From positions 1-40,769 of IMG/VR virus record IMGVR_UViG_3300028573_000029: a stretch of DNA of 40,769 bases; one strand, 5' to 3'. Source of the DNA: a virus. The notes beneath the pieces are model-generated. The model did not search any database, was not told the DNA's origin, and saw only the letters and a program-made list of their open reading frames with translations. Of the stretch, positions 30,488 to 38,124 are shown in pieces. Within the stretch, counting starts at the first letter, position 1; every line of letters starts with the position of its first letter. The position numbers and the translations under genes are program-made.

Positions 30488-31221
30488 TAGGGCAGATACC
30501 TTCCGCCGCGCCAGCCGTAGCCGATATAGCGCGAGCGCACCCACGAGGTTTCGCGCGAGACGTGGCGCGGCGATTGCTCGCGGCTGTCGGTGCGCGCGGC
30601 ATCGTCGGTGATTTCTTTCGCCTCGGCGTGCATCTTCGCGCCGGCGTCGATGTCCTTGGCGATGGTCGGCGACAGCGCGCCGGCGAGCTCTTTGACGAAC
30701 GCGGTCAGCGCCAGAGGATCCCAGAGCCGGATGATGTCGATGCGCCGGGTGTAATTCACCACCGGCTGGCTCATGTTGGTGACGACGATCTTCGCGGCAG
30801 GCGCGACGTCGCTCGGGCCGACGCTCGCGGCCTCGATGTCCCATTCACGATCGCCGAGCGGCTGTGAATTCAACGCCTCCAGCTTGGCGATGATGTTCGG
30901 ATCGGTGATGGAGATGCCGCCGTAATTCGGCTGCGCCGGCTGGTAGGGCCGCACGTCGCGGACCTTCAGGCAATCATCGGGCATGATGAAGCGGTTTTTC
31001 AGATAGCCGATCGCCGGCGTCGGGCTCATCGGCGGCACGATCCAGGCGGCGCAGAAGCCCCAATCGTGGGCTTGCAGGATCTCGTCGCGCTTGGTGCCGT
31101 ACCACTGGTTGACGCGGCGGCAGCGCGCCGAATTGTCCTGGAACGAACCGATCGGCGGCTCGCCGATTTCGGCGAGAGCTAAATTCGCGGCCTCCAGAGC
31201 AGTCTGCGCGCGGTAGGGCAT
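30487..31221 (-). CDS. Tail tubular protein A-like (gatekeeper)
   Basis: A 244-aa protein. TALEAANLALAEIGEPPIGS at the N-terminus and RRVNQWYGTKRDEILQAHDW are the classic motifs of the T7 gp11 family, which caps the portal and forms the first tail ring. The C-terminal 60 residues are charged and extend past the usual core. It precedes the nozzle gene with TAATG overlap. Confidence 0.85.
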   Translation of the reverse strand: MPYRAQTALEAANLALAEIGEPPIGSFQDNSARCRRVNQWYGTKRDEILQAHDWGFCAAWIVPPMSPTPAIGYLKNRFIMPDDCLKVRDVRPYQPAQPNYGGISITDPNIIAKLEALNSQPLGDREWDIEAASVGPSDVAPAAKIVVTNMSQPVVNYTRRIDIIRLWDPLALTAFVKELAGALSPTIAKDIDAGAKMHAEAKEITDDAARTDSREQSPRHVSRETSWVRSRYIGYGWRGGRYLP

Positions 31222-31265
31222 TGGCGGCTGGCTCCCGATGCTACGGAGGCTTTCAGATCAAGACG

Positions 31266-31304
31266 CGGTCCCGATGCTTGCCACTTGGCGAGATCGGGAC
31301 CGCT
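31266..31304. terminator. Strong stem-loop between the capsid-accessory and tail genes
   Basis: GCGGTCCCGAT (31266-31276) and ATCGGGACCGC (31294-31304) pair perfectly over 11 bp. The loop can add CTTGCC/GGCGAG with one G-U pair, giving about 17 bp in all. There is no U tract on the leftward side, so partial termination, mRNA processing or stabilisation are all possible. Confidence 0.5.
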
Positions 31305-31350
31305 GGTGACGCGCGAGCCGCAAACTCAGCGCCCGCACCAAGCGCCCCGT

Positions 31351-31944
31351 TTACTGCTTGTCGTAGTACTTCAAGAAAAACTGCAACGTGCCGCTGGCGC
31401 TCACGTTGTTGTTGACGGTGCAATAGACCGCGACGACGCCGCCGGGATCGAGCGTGAGGCCGGAGAGCAGTTGCCAGACCTGCTTGCCGTAGTTTGCTTC
31501 CGACAGATCGGCGGTCAGCGAGAACGAGGCGCCCGAATGCCAGTCCTCGGCGTTGACCAGGGCGGTCGGCGCCGCGGCCCAGGTGCCGAGCGGGTTGGCG
31601 ACCTGCGGGTTGGCGCCGAAGCCGCACGACATCGACGTCATTCCGGTGATGTTGTTCGACGAATAGACCAGCGACGACGGATCGATGACGGCGTTGGTCG
31701 GGATCCAGCCGATATTGTAGATCGAGGTGGCGCTGTCGCTCGATCCCACGCTGATCGTCGAGATGATCGCGTGGGCGTGCGGCGAGGCGAACTGCGCCGA
31801 CACCGCGACCGGATTGGTCGTCGTCGAATTCGGGTTGGCGTAGCCCTGGCCGTTTCTGGTGACCACACCGGCTTGCGCCGGCAGCGCCAGCGCCGACGCA
31901 AGCAGCGCGGCGGTGAGGCTTTTCAGAATGCTGCGTTTCCGCAT
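31351..31944 (-). CDS. Signal-peptide-bearing protein next to the capsid gene
   Basis: A 197-aa protein. Signal peptide LKSLTAALLASALALPAQA, cleavage near residue 25. The mature part is beta-rich (VTRNGQGYANPNS, SIYNIGWIPTNAVIDPSSLV, FSLTADLSEANYGKQVWQLL, ending FFLKYYDK). It is encoded directly after the major capsid gene, where head decoration proteins usually lie, yet it has a Sec signal. AGGAGA lies upstream of ATG 31944. Function unknown. Confidence 0.65.
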   Translation of the reverse strand: MRKRSILKSLTAALLASALALPAQAGVVTRNGQGYANPNSTTTNPVAVSAQFASPHAHAIISTISVGSSDSATSIYNIGWIPTNAVIDPSSLVYSSNNITGMTSMSCGFGANPQVANPLGTWAAAPTALVNAEDWHSGASFSLTADLSEANYGKQVWQLLSGLTLDPGGVVAVYCTVNNNVSASGTLQFFLKYYDKQ

Positions 31945-31978
31945 TTGCTTTCTCCTGATTTGGAAGTCTGAGGGTGAG

Positions 31979-32001
31979 CCCCGCGCGCGCCGCGCGCGGG
32001 G
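31979..32001. terminator. GC stem-loop after the major capsid gene
   Basis: CCCCGCGCG (31979-31987) pairs with CGCGCGGGG (31993-32001) around a 5-base loop, starting ten bases past the capsid stop in the leftward direction. No U tract follows. It likely tunes capsid mRNA level by partial termination or 3'-end protection. Confidence 0.5.
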
Positions 32002-32010
32002 GGAAAATCA

Positions 32011-32979
32011 TCAGCCGTTGATGCCTGCCGGGGTCTGGTTGTTGCCGATCTGCACGACCTTGGCGTCTTCCGAGCGGGTCGCGCCGAACCAGTTTTCCAT
32101 GTAGGTCTGGATGCGAAACTTCTTGCCCGGCGACGGATCGGCGAACGATTGCAGCGGATCGAAATCGCCGTAGTGCATGCCGGACTTGCACCACATCACG
32201 CCGATGTAATCGCTGCCGGTATCGTTCGGCACCGCCGGCACGGTCGGAACCGCCTCGTAGGTGACGATGTCGACCGCGGCGACGCGGTGCACTTCCTTGG
32301 CCTGTTCGTCGAGCACCGCCATCTTCCGGTAATCGGTGTTGATGGTGATGATGTCGTTGAACAGTTCCTCGTCGCCCTGCGCATTCAGCACGCAGGTGAA
32401 TTCCTCGTAGTCGGTCTCAACATATTGCTGCTTCATGATGCGCTTGGCCCGATTGAGCTTGCGCACATTCATGCCGGTCGAGGTCGCGCCGTCCGCCGAG
32501 CCGACGGTGTTGGGGACGTAGCGGTTCGAGGTGCCGCCGGCCTGGTTGACGAACGTGGTCGAGTAGGCCTGCGACGTGGTGCCGTCGAGACCGATGATGC
32601 GGTTGCCGAGCAAAGCCGTGGCGAAAACCAGATCGCGGCCGCGGACGATCGCCGCGGCGCCGCCCTGCACGTAGGGGCTCTCGTAGTCGGTGAGCGCCTT
32701 GATGTAATCTTCCTTCTCGATCAGCTTGCCCCACTCGATCTGGGTCGGCTGCACCCACACCGGCTCGTGGTTGGCGTCGATGTTCGGGGTGTCGCCGCCG
32801 CGGATGCCGTTGACGATGGCGGTGGTCGGCTCGACGAGATCGAGGATCATTTTCTGCCGGCCCTGGAGATCGGGCGCGTAGGAAAAATGTTCCTCGAAGC
32901 GGGACTTGCGCTGCTGGACCGCGAGCAGCACCAGCCGCGAATATTGCAGTTTGAAGGTGTCTGAAACGGGACCGGCCAT
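32011..32979 (-). CDS. Major capsid protein
   Basis: A 322-aa protein. DTFKLQYSRLVLLAVQQRKS, then VWVQPTQIEWGKLIEKEDYI, KLNRAKRIMKQQYVETDYEE and VMWCKSGMHYGDFDP are typical of HK97-fold capsid proteins of alphaproteobacterial podoviruses. It follows the scaffold gene and precedes the tail genes. GGAGG nine bases before ATG 32979 gives strong initiation, and structured gaps flank the gene on both sides. Confidence 0.85.
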   Translation of the reverse strand: MAGPVSDTFKLQYSRLVLLAVQQRKSRFEEHFSYAPDLQGRQKMILDLVEPTTAIVNGIRGGDTPNIDANHEPVWVQPTQIEWGKLIEKEDYIKALTDYESPYVQGGAAAIVRGRDLVFATALLGNRIIGLDGTTSQAYSTTFVNQAGGTSNRYVPNTVGSADGATSTGMNVRKLNRAKRIMKQQYVETDYEEFTCVLNAQGDEELFNDIITINTDYRKMAVLDEQAKEVHRVAAVDIVTYEAVPTVPAVPNDTGSDYIGVMWCKSGMHYGDFDPLQSFADPSPGKKFRIQTYMENWFGATRSEDAKVVQIGNNQTPAGING

Positions 32980-33289
32980 GTTGGCCTCCTTTCGAACGAG
33001 TTGACGGGATCGTTCGGCGGAGGGTGGCGGCCGGCATTCACCGGCGGGCCTCGCCTATCGTTTAGCCTGCGATCGGCGAGCGGACTTTCCGCTCAGAGCA
33101 GCCGGGCCGCGCGCGGTGCCGCGCGGGTGCGGGCAGATTTTGAGACGGCCCCGGTGGCGAAGCCGGGACCGTCCCGTTCCCTTCGTAAGGAAGCACCGAT
33201 GCCGCGAAAGCTACGCCGGCGCGGAAGGCGTCAACCGATGTTCCCGAAGGCTCGCACGTGCCGCCGGCCAACCCCACGCGCTCGCCACG
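32980..33289. promoter_or_regulatory. 310-bp structured leader upstream of the capsid gene
   Basis: No convincing gene lies here. Three hairpins occur in series: GAGCGGA-CTT-TCCGCTC at 33078-33094; CCGCGCG/CGCGCGG at 33107-33126; and GACGGCCCCGG/CCGGGACCGTC at 33144-33173 with one mismatch. Together with the GGAGG ribosome site they suggest a processed or regulated leader for the capsid mRNA, perhaps with an internal promoter that I cannot pinpoint. The only open frame (33062-33277, minus) crosses all three hairpins and looks fortuitous. Confidence 0.5.
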
Positions 33290-34246
33290 TTATTTTTGGG
33301 CTTTACCCTTCGCAGCGATTTCGGTGAGGCGCTGCCACTTGGCCTTGGCGTCCTTGTAGCCGGGATCGCGGCTATTGGTGAAAGCGCGCATGAAATCCTT
33401 GTCGGCTTCGATCCGGCGCAGTTCGGCTTCGGCCGACGCCGGCGTGAGCGCCCCGGTGCCACCGAGACCGTCATTCTGGACCAGGCCGCCTTCGCCGAGT
33501 TTGGCGCCGAGACCGTCGAGGAACTTCAGCAGCGCGGGGGCGCCGATGATTTTCTCCAGATCGGAGCTGGCGTCGGCGGTGAGGCCGAAGGCCTTCGCGG
33601 CCCGGATCGCGCCTTCGACCTTGACGTCGTAATCCGTGCCCCATTCCTTGTGCAGCTCGCCGTCGAGCTTTTCGCGCGCTTTGATGCCGTCGGATGCAAG
33701 CGCCGAAAGCCGCCCGTTGACGAAATCGCTCATCTTCTGGATCAGGCCCTCGGCGATCGCCGGCGGCGCCTTGAGCTCGTGGGCGAAGCCGACAAAGGCG
33801 TCGAACAGCGCGGCGTCGTGCGGCGCATCGTTTGGCAGCTTGGGCGGCTTGATGGTGGCGGCATATTTGTTCTTGTCGGGATCGAAGCCGAGCGCCGACC
33901 AGCCTTCCCACTCGCCGAGCTTGTCCTTGTTGGGCCGCGGAATGACGTTGCGGTCGCGCACCATCTTGTCGGCCAGCGCGCCGGATTTGAGCGCGTCGAT
34001 GTCGCTCGGAAATTTCTTACCGTCGAGCCAGGCCAAGGTTTCCTTGTCGAGCTTGCCCGAGGCGACGTGCGGCTGATACCACGGATCGCCGCCGCCATTC
34101 GCGCCGGCGCCATTTGCACCGGCGGCTGCCGCTGCGGCGGCCGCGGCCGCGGCGCCACCATCGCCAGCTCCCGCGCCGGCGCCCGTGCCGGCATCGACCG
34201 AACAAACAAACCGCTGCGCCGGATGGCGCCAGAATTTAATCCACAT
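33290..34246 (-). CDS. Scaffold (capsid assembly) protein
   Basis: A 318-aa protein. An alanine run (about residues 32-42) and Gly/Asn-rich linker precede DPWYQPHVASGKLDKETLAW. A charged helical body follows (AHELKAPPAIAEGLIQKMSD), with a basic C-terminal helix (DAKAKWQRLTEIAAKGKAQK) that probably binds the capsid protein. Content and order (portal, scaffold, capsid) fit a T7 gp9-like scaffold. Start ATG 34246 overlaps the previous gene by 11 bases. Confidence 0.75.
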   Translation of the reverse strand: MWIKFWRHPAQRFVCSVDAGTGAGAGAGDGGAAAAAAAAAAAGANGAGANGGGDPWYQPHVASGKLDKETLAWLDGKKFPSDIDALKSGALADKMVRDRNVIPRPNKDKLGEWEGWSALGFDPDKNKYAATIKPPKLPNDAPHDAALFDAFVGFAHELKAPPAIAEGLIQKMSDFVNGRLSALASDGIKAREKLDGELHKEWGTDYDVKVEGAIRAAKAFGLTADASSDLEKIIGAPALLKFLDGLGAKLGEGGLVQNDGLGGTGALTPASAEAELRRIEADKDFMRAFTNSRDPGYKDAKAKWQRLTEIAAKGKAQK

Positions 34247-34532
34247 CGTCGTTCTCCCGTTTTTGTTGTCGCGGCCGGATTTCGAGCGCCGCGATCTCGC
34301 GCGGATCGACGCGCGCCATGTCGAGAATTTCAAGCACGCAGCGCCGGCGACCTTCGGCGATCCCGGCCTCGCTGATCTCGCCGGCCGGCAGCGGCGCGAA
34401 AGCAAAATTACGCATCGCCAGGTCAGCCATGAGGTGCTGCGAATTGGTCAGCGCGGCATATTCGCCGGCGACGCGAAGCCGGCGCTGCTCTTCCCAGATC
34501 GGGAACCATACTCGCATCCAACGCTTGATCAT
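34236..34532 (-). CDS. Hypothetical small head-region protein
   Basis: A 98-aa protein (MIKRWMRVWFPIWEEQRRLR at the start), helical and basic, with the tail REIAALEIRPRQQKRENDD. No recognised domain. It lies between the 48-aa gene and the scaffold gene, two bases after the former's stop, so it may be made by re-initiation. Earlier ATG 34580 would overlap the small gene and is not preferred. Confidence 0.6.
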   Translation of the reverse strand: MIKRWMRVWFPIWEEQRRLRVAGEYAALTNSQHLMADLAMRNFAFAPLPAGEISEAGIAEGRRRCVLEILDMARVDPREIAALEIRPRQQKRENDDVD

Positions 34533-34534
34533 GC

Positions 34535-34681
34535 TCAATCGTCGTTCGGGACCGGTAGCGGCCCCCAAAATACATCCCACTGGGTGGGGCCAATCTGAAA
34601 GTGCCTGGAATGTGGTCCGCGAACGATCTGAAAAAACGGCGAGCCGTCGCGCGGATACCAGTGGAAATGAAACCTGATCAT
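34535..34681 (-). CDS. 48-aa microprotein coupled to the portal gene
   Basis: A 48-codon frame: starts MIRFHFHWYPRDGSPFFQIV and ends WGPLPVPNDD. It is rich in His, Phe, Trp and Pro. The ATG overlaps the portal stop (ATGA, 34678-34681), and the next gene begins two bases after its stop, so it fills the gap precisely. No function is recognised; the aromatic content suggests a small folded binding protein, not a random frame. Confidence 0.65.
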   Translation of the reverse strand: MIRFHFHWYPRDGSPFFQIVRGPHSRHFQIGPTQWDVFWGPLPVPNDD

Positions 34682-36300
34682 TGCATTCTCCCCTGCGCCA
34701 AAGTCTGCGCCTGGTCGGCGTGGGCGACCGTGGCGTGAATGTTTGCGGCCTGTTCGGCGGCCTGCAATTTGAGCATCGCCTGCTGCGCCGCGGCGCGGGC
34801 GGCGCGCTCGGCGTCGCGCTTGCGCGGATCCTTCATGATCGTCGGGTCCGACGAGAAGCCGTCATGGATGACCACGGCGAGCTGGTCCTCGTCGATATTG
34901 TCGAGGATCTCCGAATTCGGGTTGGCCTGCTTGATCGGCAACAGCGCGTTGACCCATTGCAGCGCGCCCTGCGCCTCGCCGACCTTGATCATCTGCGCCA
35001 GCGGCGACACGTAGCGGATCGACAGCGGCTTGCCGACCAGCTCCGGCGGCGGCGGATCGTCGTCGAACAGCCCGGCGCGCTCCATCATGTTGTAGCGCCG
35101 CGCCACGATGGTCGAGAGGCCTTCGTTCTGCACCCGCACCAGGCCGGGCGCGAACAGTTTCAGGTCCTCTTTCTGGAAGCCGAGGAATTCGGTCGCGGTC
35201 ATCTGCGGCCGTTGCAGCAATTGCGTCATGCCGAACCGGACGGCGCGGCGGATAATCTCGCGCTTCTGCGCCGAATAGGCGATCGGCAATTGCGCGTTCT
35301 GATGCCGGTCGAGCGTCTGCATCAGCGGCTTGCCGTTCTCGGCATTCATGGTGCCGTAGAGGATGGCGTTCGGCTCGATGTCGGCGGCCAGTACTTCGGC
35401 TTTTTCGTGCACCAGATAGGACGGCTCGGCGGCGAACTGGATCGCCACCAGGTTCGACCGCTCGATCTCGTTGAGCATCACCACGTCGGCGCGGATCTTG
35501 TGGCCGATGCCGGTCGGATAGGGCCGGCCCGATCGCCGTTTCCAGCACGGCACCGCGTAGGGAAATTCGTAATAGCCGTCCTGGAGATAAAAATCGCGCA
35601 CGTCGGGCGACACATAGCCCGAGGCGAACTGCATCCCCGCCGGCCCGAGCCGGCCGGGCTCGTATTCCGGGTTCGGCCACACCGCATGCACGAACACCGC
35701 GCGATCGGTGTCTTTGAGCCGCGTGAGCGCCGTCGAGCCCGCAAATTTCATCTTGGCCTGGTAGCCGGTGAGATTGAACTCGCGGTGCACGCGCACCACC
35801 GGGCCGTCAGCGGCGCGCTCGATGAACGCCTCGTTGACCGGGATGGCGACGTCGATGAAGCGGCCGAAGCCGAGCTTTTCCGCGGTGTAGAACGGCGACC
35901 AGCCGAAACAGCCGATATGGCCGTACCAGTCCGGCACCTCGGCGTAGAACGGCGACACCGAGGGCGAGAGGCTGGCGAGCAACTGGTTGGTCTTGCGCCA
36001 CAGCCACGCCTTCACCGGCTGCCACTTGTCGAGATCCTGATCGCCCGACGACAGCTCGTGCCAGCGGTTCATCGGGTTCGAGGCCTGGGTGAAAAAGCCG
36101 CCTTCGAAATCCTCCATCGCCAGGATCGGCTCGATGTCGAAGATCGGACTATCGTCGCGGCGGCGCTGCACGTGGGCGTCGAAGTCGCGATCGTCCGGGC
36201 GCAGGAACGCGGCGATCTCGCGATAATGCGGTTCCTCGATCGCCCGGATCTGCTTCATCCCGGCGTGGCGCTGGAGGATCTCGTCGCGGTATTCGTTCAT
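34678..36300 (-). CDS. Portal (head-to-tail connector) protein
   Basis: A 540-aa protein of the T7 gp8 connector family. Conserved stretches include HYREIAAFLRPDDRDF, FTQASNPMNRWHELSSGDQD, YAEVPDWYGHIGCFGWSPFY, GFGRFIDVAIPVNEAFIERA and PNPEYEPGRLG. The C-terminus is a long Ala/Gln-rich helix (AERAARAAAQQAMLKLQAAE), as in the crown of connectors. It forms the dodecameric packaging vertex on which the gp11- and gp12-like proteins assemble. Confidence 0.9.
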   Translation of the reverse strand: MNEYRDEILQRHAGMKQIRAIEEPHYREIAAFLRPDDRDFDAHVQRRRDDSPIFDIEPILAMEDFEGGFFTQASNPMNRWHELSSGDQDLDKWQPVKAWLWRKTNQLLASLSPSVSPFYAEVPDWYGHIGCFGWSPFYTAEKLGFGRFIDVAIPVNEAFIERAADGPVVRVHREFNLTGYQAKMKFAGSTALTRLKDTDRAVFVHAVWPNPEYEPGRLGPAGMQFASGYVSPDVRDFYLQDGYYEFPYAVPCWKRRSGRPYPTGIGHKIRADVVMLNEIERSNLVAIQFAAEPSYLVHEKAEVLAADIEPNAILYGTMNAENGKPLMQTLDRHQNAQLPIAYSAQKREIIRRAVRFGMTQLLQRPQMTATEFLGFQKEDLKLFAPGLVRVQNEGLSTIVARRYNMMERAGLFDDDPPPPELVGKPLSIRYVSPLAQMIKVGEAQGALQWVNALLPIKQANPNSEILDNIDEDQLAVVIHDGFSSDPTIMKDPRKRDAERAARAAAQQAMLKLQAAEQAANIHATVAHADQAQTLAQGRMQ

Positions 36301-36356
36301 TTGCTCCTACGGCGCTCGCAATCGCCGCCCACCAACCCGATTGCTCGCGCCGAAAA

Positions 36357-36644
36357 CTAATCGCGCGGCCACTGCCACCATTTCTTCTTGCCGGCGTCCT
36401 TCGGATCGAGCTCGGACTTGTGGCGCACGCGTTCGGCGTGGAAGCCGCCATGCGGCGCGAAGATTTGCAGCGACAAGCCGCCGACGTCGCGGAACGTCAC
36501 CATCGCCGCATACGGGCCGCCGCCCTGCTTGGAGTAATTCACCGCGCGCTGCTCGTCGTAAAAATGCACGATGTCGCCGACCGCCGGCTTGCGGTACGCC
36601 GGCGCGGTCGCGGCGGCCGCCGCGGCTTTGTTTGGTTCGGCCAT
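36357..36644 (-). CDS. Hypothetical small protein of the head module
   Basis: A 95-aa protein. After an Ala-rich start, the pattern VGDIVHFYDEQRAVNYSKQG, then GPYAAMVTFRDVGGLSLQIF resembles an SH3-like beta barrel seen in small phage head genes; the tail is basic (GKKKWWQWPRD). GGA lies eight bases before ATG 36644. No function can be assigned. Confidence 0.65.
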   Translation of the reverse strand: MAEPNKAAAAAATAPAYRKPAVGDIVHFYDEQRAVNYSKQGGGPYAAMVTFRDVGGLSLQIFAPHGGFHAERVRHKSELDPKDAGKKKWWQWPRD

Positions 36645-36645
36645 T

Positions 36646-36858
36646 TTATTTTCCTTCCGGCAATTGCGCTTTCGGCGCCGGCAGCGCCTCCTGCGGCAAT
36701 TGCTCGTTCTGATTGTTGATCTGGTCGAGCAGGCCGCGGGCGCCGACCAGCGTGAGGCCGGCGACGACGCGCTCCAGAAACGGCTTTTCGCCGTCCATCA
36801 CCGTGCGGTGCAAGTGCTCGGTCAGACCCTTGTCGACGTGCTCGAAGGCTTTCGGCAT
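36646..36858 (-). CDS. Hypothetical small protein
   Basis: A 70-aa protein (MPKAFEHVDKGLTEHLHRTV at the start) with a hydrophobic middle (FLERVVAGLTLVGARGLLDQ) and a Gln/Pro-rich end. AGGAG seven bases before ATG 36858 fixes the start; an upstream extension runs through the hairpin and is rejected. Function unknown. Confidence 0.65.
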   Translation of the reverse strand: MPKAFEHVDKGLTEHLHRTVMDGEKPFLERVVAGLTLVGARGLLDQINNQNEQLPQEALPAPKAQLPEGK

Positions 36859-36872
36859 TTTCAACTCCTGTT

Positions 36873-36904
36873 GCTCCGCGCGCGTATTTGCCCGCGCGCG
36901 GAGC
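36873..36904. terminator. 12-bp stem-loop between small head genes
   Basis: GCTCCGCGCGCG (36873-36884) and CGCGCGCGGAGC (36893-36904) are perfectly complementary around an 8-base loop, in a 53-bp gap. There is no U tract on the leftward side. A probable partial terminator or RNA-processing site within the late operon. Confidence 0.5.
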
Positions 36905-36911
36905 GGGGCGA

Positions 36912-37142
36912 TCAGTTTTTTGTTCGCGGGCCGGTCATGCCGCCGACGAAGCGGGGCGACTGCGACGGCGCGGCATCGACGGGATCGGTGCCGCTGGCTT
37001 CGTCCGCGCCGATCGCTTCGTCGAGTTTGGACTTGAACAGAACATGCGCGGCCCGGCACAGCGTCTCGAAGTAACTGCCGTGGATGTTGTCCAATTCCGC
37101 GAGCGCGGCCTTCAAAGCGTCTTTCGAGAATTCGCGAAACAT
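36912..37142 (-). CDS. Hypothetical small protein
   Basis: A 76-aa protein. The N-terminal half is helical (FREFSKDALKAALAELDNIH, YFETLCRAAHVLFKSKLDEA); the C-terminal half is disordered. GGAG lies upstream of ATG 37142. Small helical proteins of this kind are common between terminase and portal genes. Function unknown. Confidence 0.65.
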   Translation of the reverse strand: MFREFSKDALKAALAELDNIHGSYFETLCRAAHVLFKSKLDEAIGADEASGTDPVDAAPSQSPRFVGGMTGPRTKN

Positions 37143-37161
37143 CGTCGTCTCCGTTGTGAGG

Positions 37162-37467
37162 TTAAACGCCGAACAGGATCTTGGTCGCGACCGCCGGCGC
37201 CGCGGTCGGCGCATTGCCGAAACTCCAGGCCGCTCCCTGCGCGGCCATCAGCTTTTGTTGCTGCGCGCGTTGCGCGGCCAACGCGCTCGGATTGTCGGCC
37301 GCCGGCAGCGACGCCGCGGTCGCGTCGCTGATCGCCTTGGCGAGCGCCGCGCTCGCGGTGTTGGCGGAATTCTGCGCCGCGTTCTCCGCGTCGGTGAGCT
37401 GCGCCTGTTCGGCGCCGCTCGGCCCGATGCCGAAGGCCCGCGTGATGGCCTCGCCGATATTACACAT
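37162..37467 (-). CDS. Ala-rich small head-module protein
   Basis: A 101-aa protein from ATG 37467 (GTG 37470 would add one residue). It begins MCNIGEAITRAFGIGPSGAE, a start I recall from small podovirus proteins, followed by an Ala/Gln-rich helix (AENAAQNSANTASAALAKAI). It may be a minor virion component. The start overlaps the end of the probable frameshifted gene upstream. Confidence 0.65.
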   Translation of the reverse strand: MCNIGEAITRAFGIGPSGAEQAQLTDAENAAQNSANTASAALAKAISDATAASLPAADNPSALAAQRAQQQKLMAAQGAAWSFGNAPTAAPAVATKILFGV

Positions 37468-37613
37468 CACGGCACCGCCAGGCGTCGCGCTCCGCGATCG
37501 CGCGCGCCAGTTCGTCCGCTACCGCCTCGCCGCGTTCGAGCCGCGCCCGCAAATTCCACAGGCGCCGCGACAGGTCGCGGGCATAGGGGGGGGGTAGGAA
37601 GGCTGTCAGGCAT
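37460..37613 (-). pseudogene. ~50-aa gene interrupted at a nine-base G/C homopolymer
   Basis: The frame opens at ATG 37613, overlapping the preceding gene's stop. It runs MPDSLPTPP into nine Cs (plus-strand Gs 37586-37594), then becomes a low-quality Arg/Gly-rich peptide ending at 37467. With eight Cs it would instead read YARDLSRRLWNLRARLERGE and AVADELARAIAERDAWRC, ending at 37460: a well-formed charged helix. A sequencing or assembly error, slippage, or a real frameshift mutation are all possible; the shifted reading looks like the true gene. Confidence 0.55.
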
Positions 37614-38124
37614 GGATGCCGACCGTCCGATCGGGATTGAGCCAGGCACAGTGGATGAAATCCTCGCCGCGTTTGCCCTGACGGTAAGCCGTGCCTTCCT
37701 CGGTAAACCCTAGAACCTTGAGCCAGCGCCGCGACGCGGTGTCCGACGCCAGCGCGGTGAACTCGACGCGGCGATAGTGCTTTTTGAGCAGAATTCCGAT
37801 GAAATGCGACCGCCACCAGCGATGCGAGGCCATCGCGATCGACGGCCATTTCTCGGTCGCCGCCCAGACCATGCCGCCGAGCGACGGGCCGAACGGGATC
37901 ACGCCGACGATCGCGGATGGCGGATAAAGCAGCGCGCCGGCGTGGTTGCACAGCGCGAACACCGGCGCGAGGTCGCCTTTCACCGCGCGGATCGTCACCA
38001 GTTCCTCGGCCAGCACAGAAGCGTCGTCGTGAAACGCCGACGCCGTCATTTCGGCCGCCCGTTCCGCCGGCAGGCGGTTGAACACAAAGCGGATGTCGCC
38101 CTCGCTGGCGATGCGGACCATCAT
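37606..38124 (-). CDS. gp13-like GNAT-fold virion assembly protein
   Basis: A 172-aa protein. MVRIASEGDIRFVFNRLPAE at the start and WLKVLGFTEEGTAYRQGKRG near the end match the acetyltransferase-like fold of the T7 gp13 family (DUF2833-type). The acetyl-CoA loop is not clearly conserved, in line with a structural role. In T7-like phages gp13 is needed for assembly although it is not a stable virion part. Its start overlaps the terL stop (ATGA). Confidence 0.75.
   Translation of the reverse strand: MMVRIASEGDIRFVFNRLPAERAAEMTASAFHDDASVLAEELVTIRAVKGDLAPVFALCNHAGALLYPPSAIVGVIPFGPSLGGMVWAATEKWPSIAMASHRWWRSHFIGILLKKHYRRVEFTALASDTASRRWLKVLGFTEEGTAYRQGKRGEDFIHCAWLNPDRTVGIHA

Noticed and set aside
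33062-33277. 71-aa minus frame in the capsid leader
   Set aside because: It spans three hairpins, has a Pro/Arg/Ser-rich composition and no good ribosome site.
34681-36360. 559-aa plus-strand open frame
   Set aside because: It is antisense to the portal gene and shows only shadow composition.
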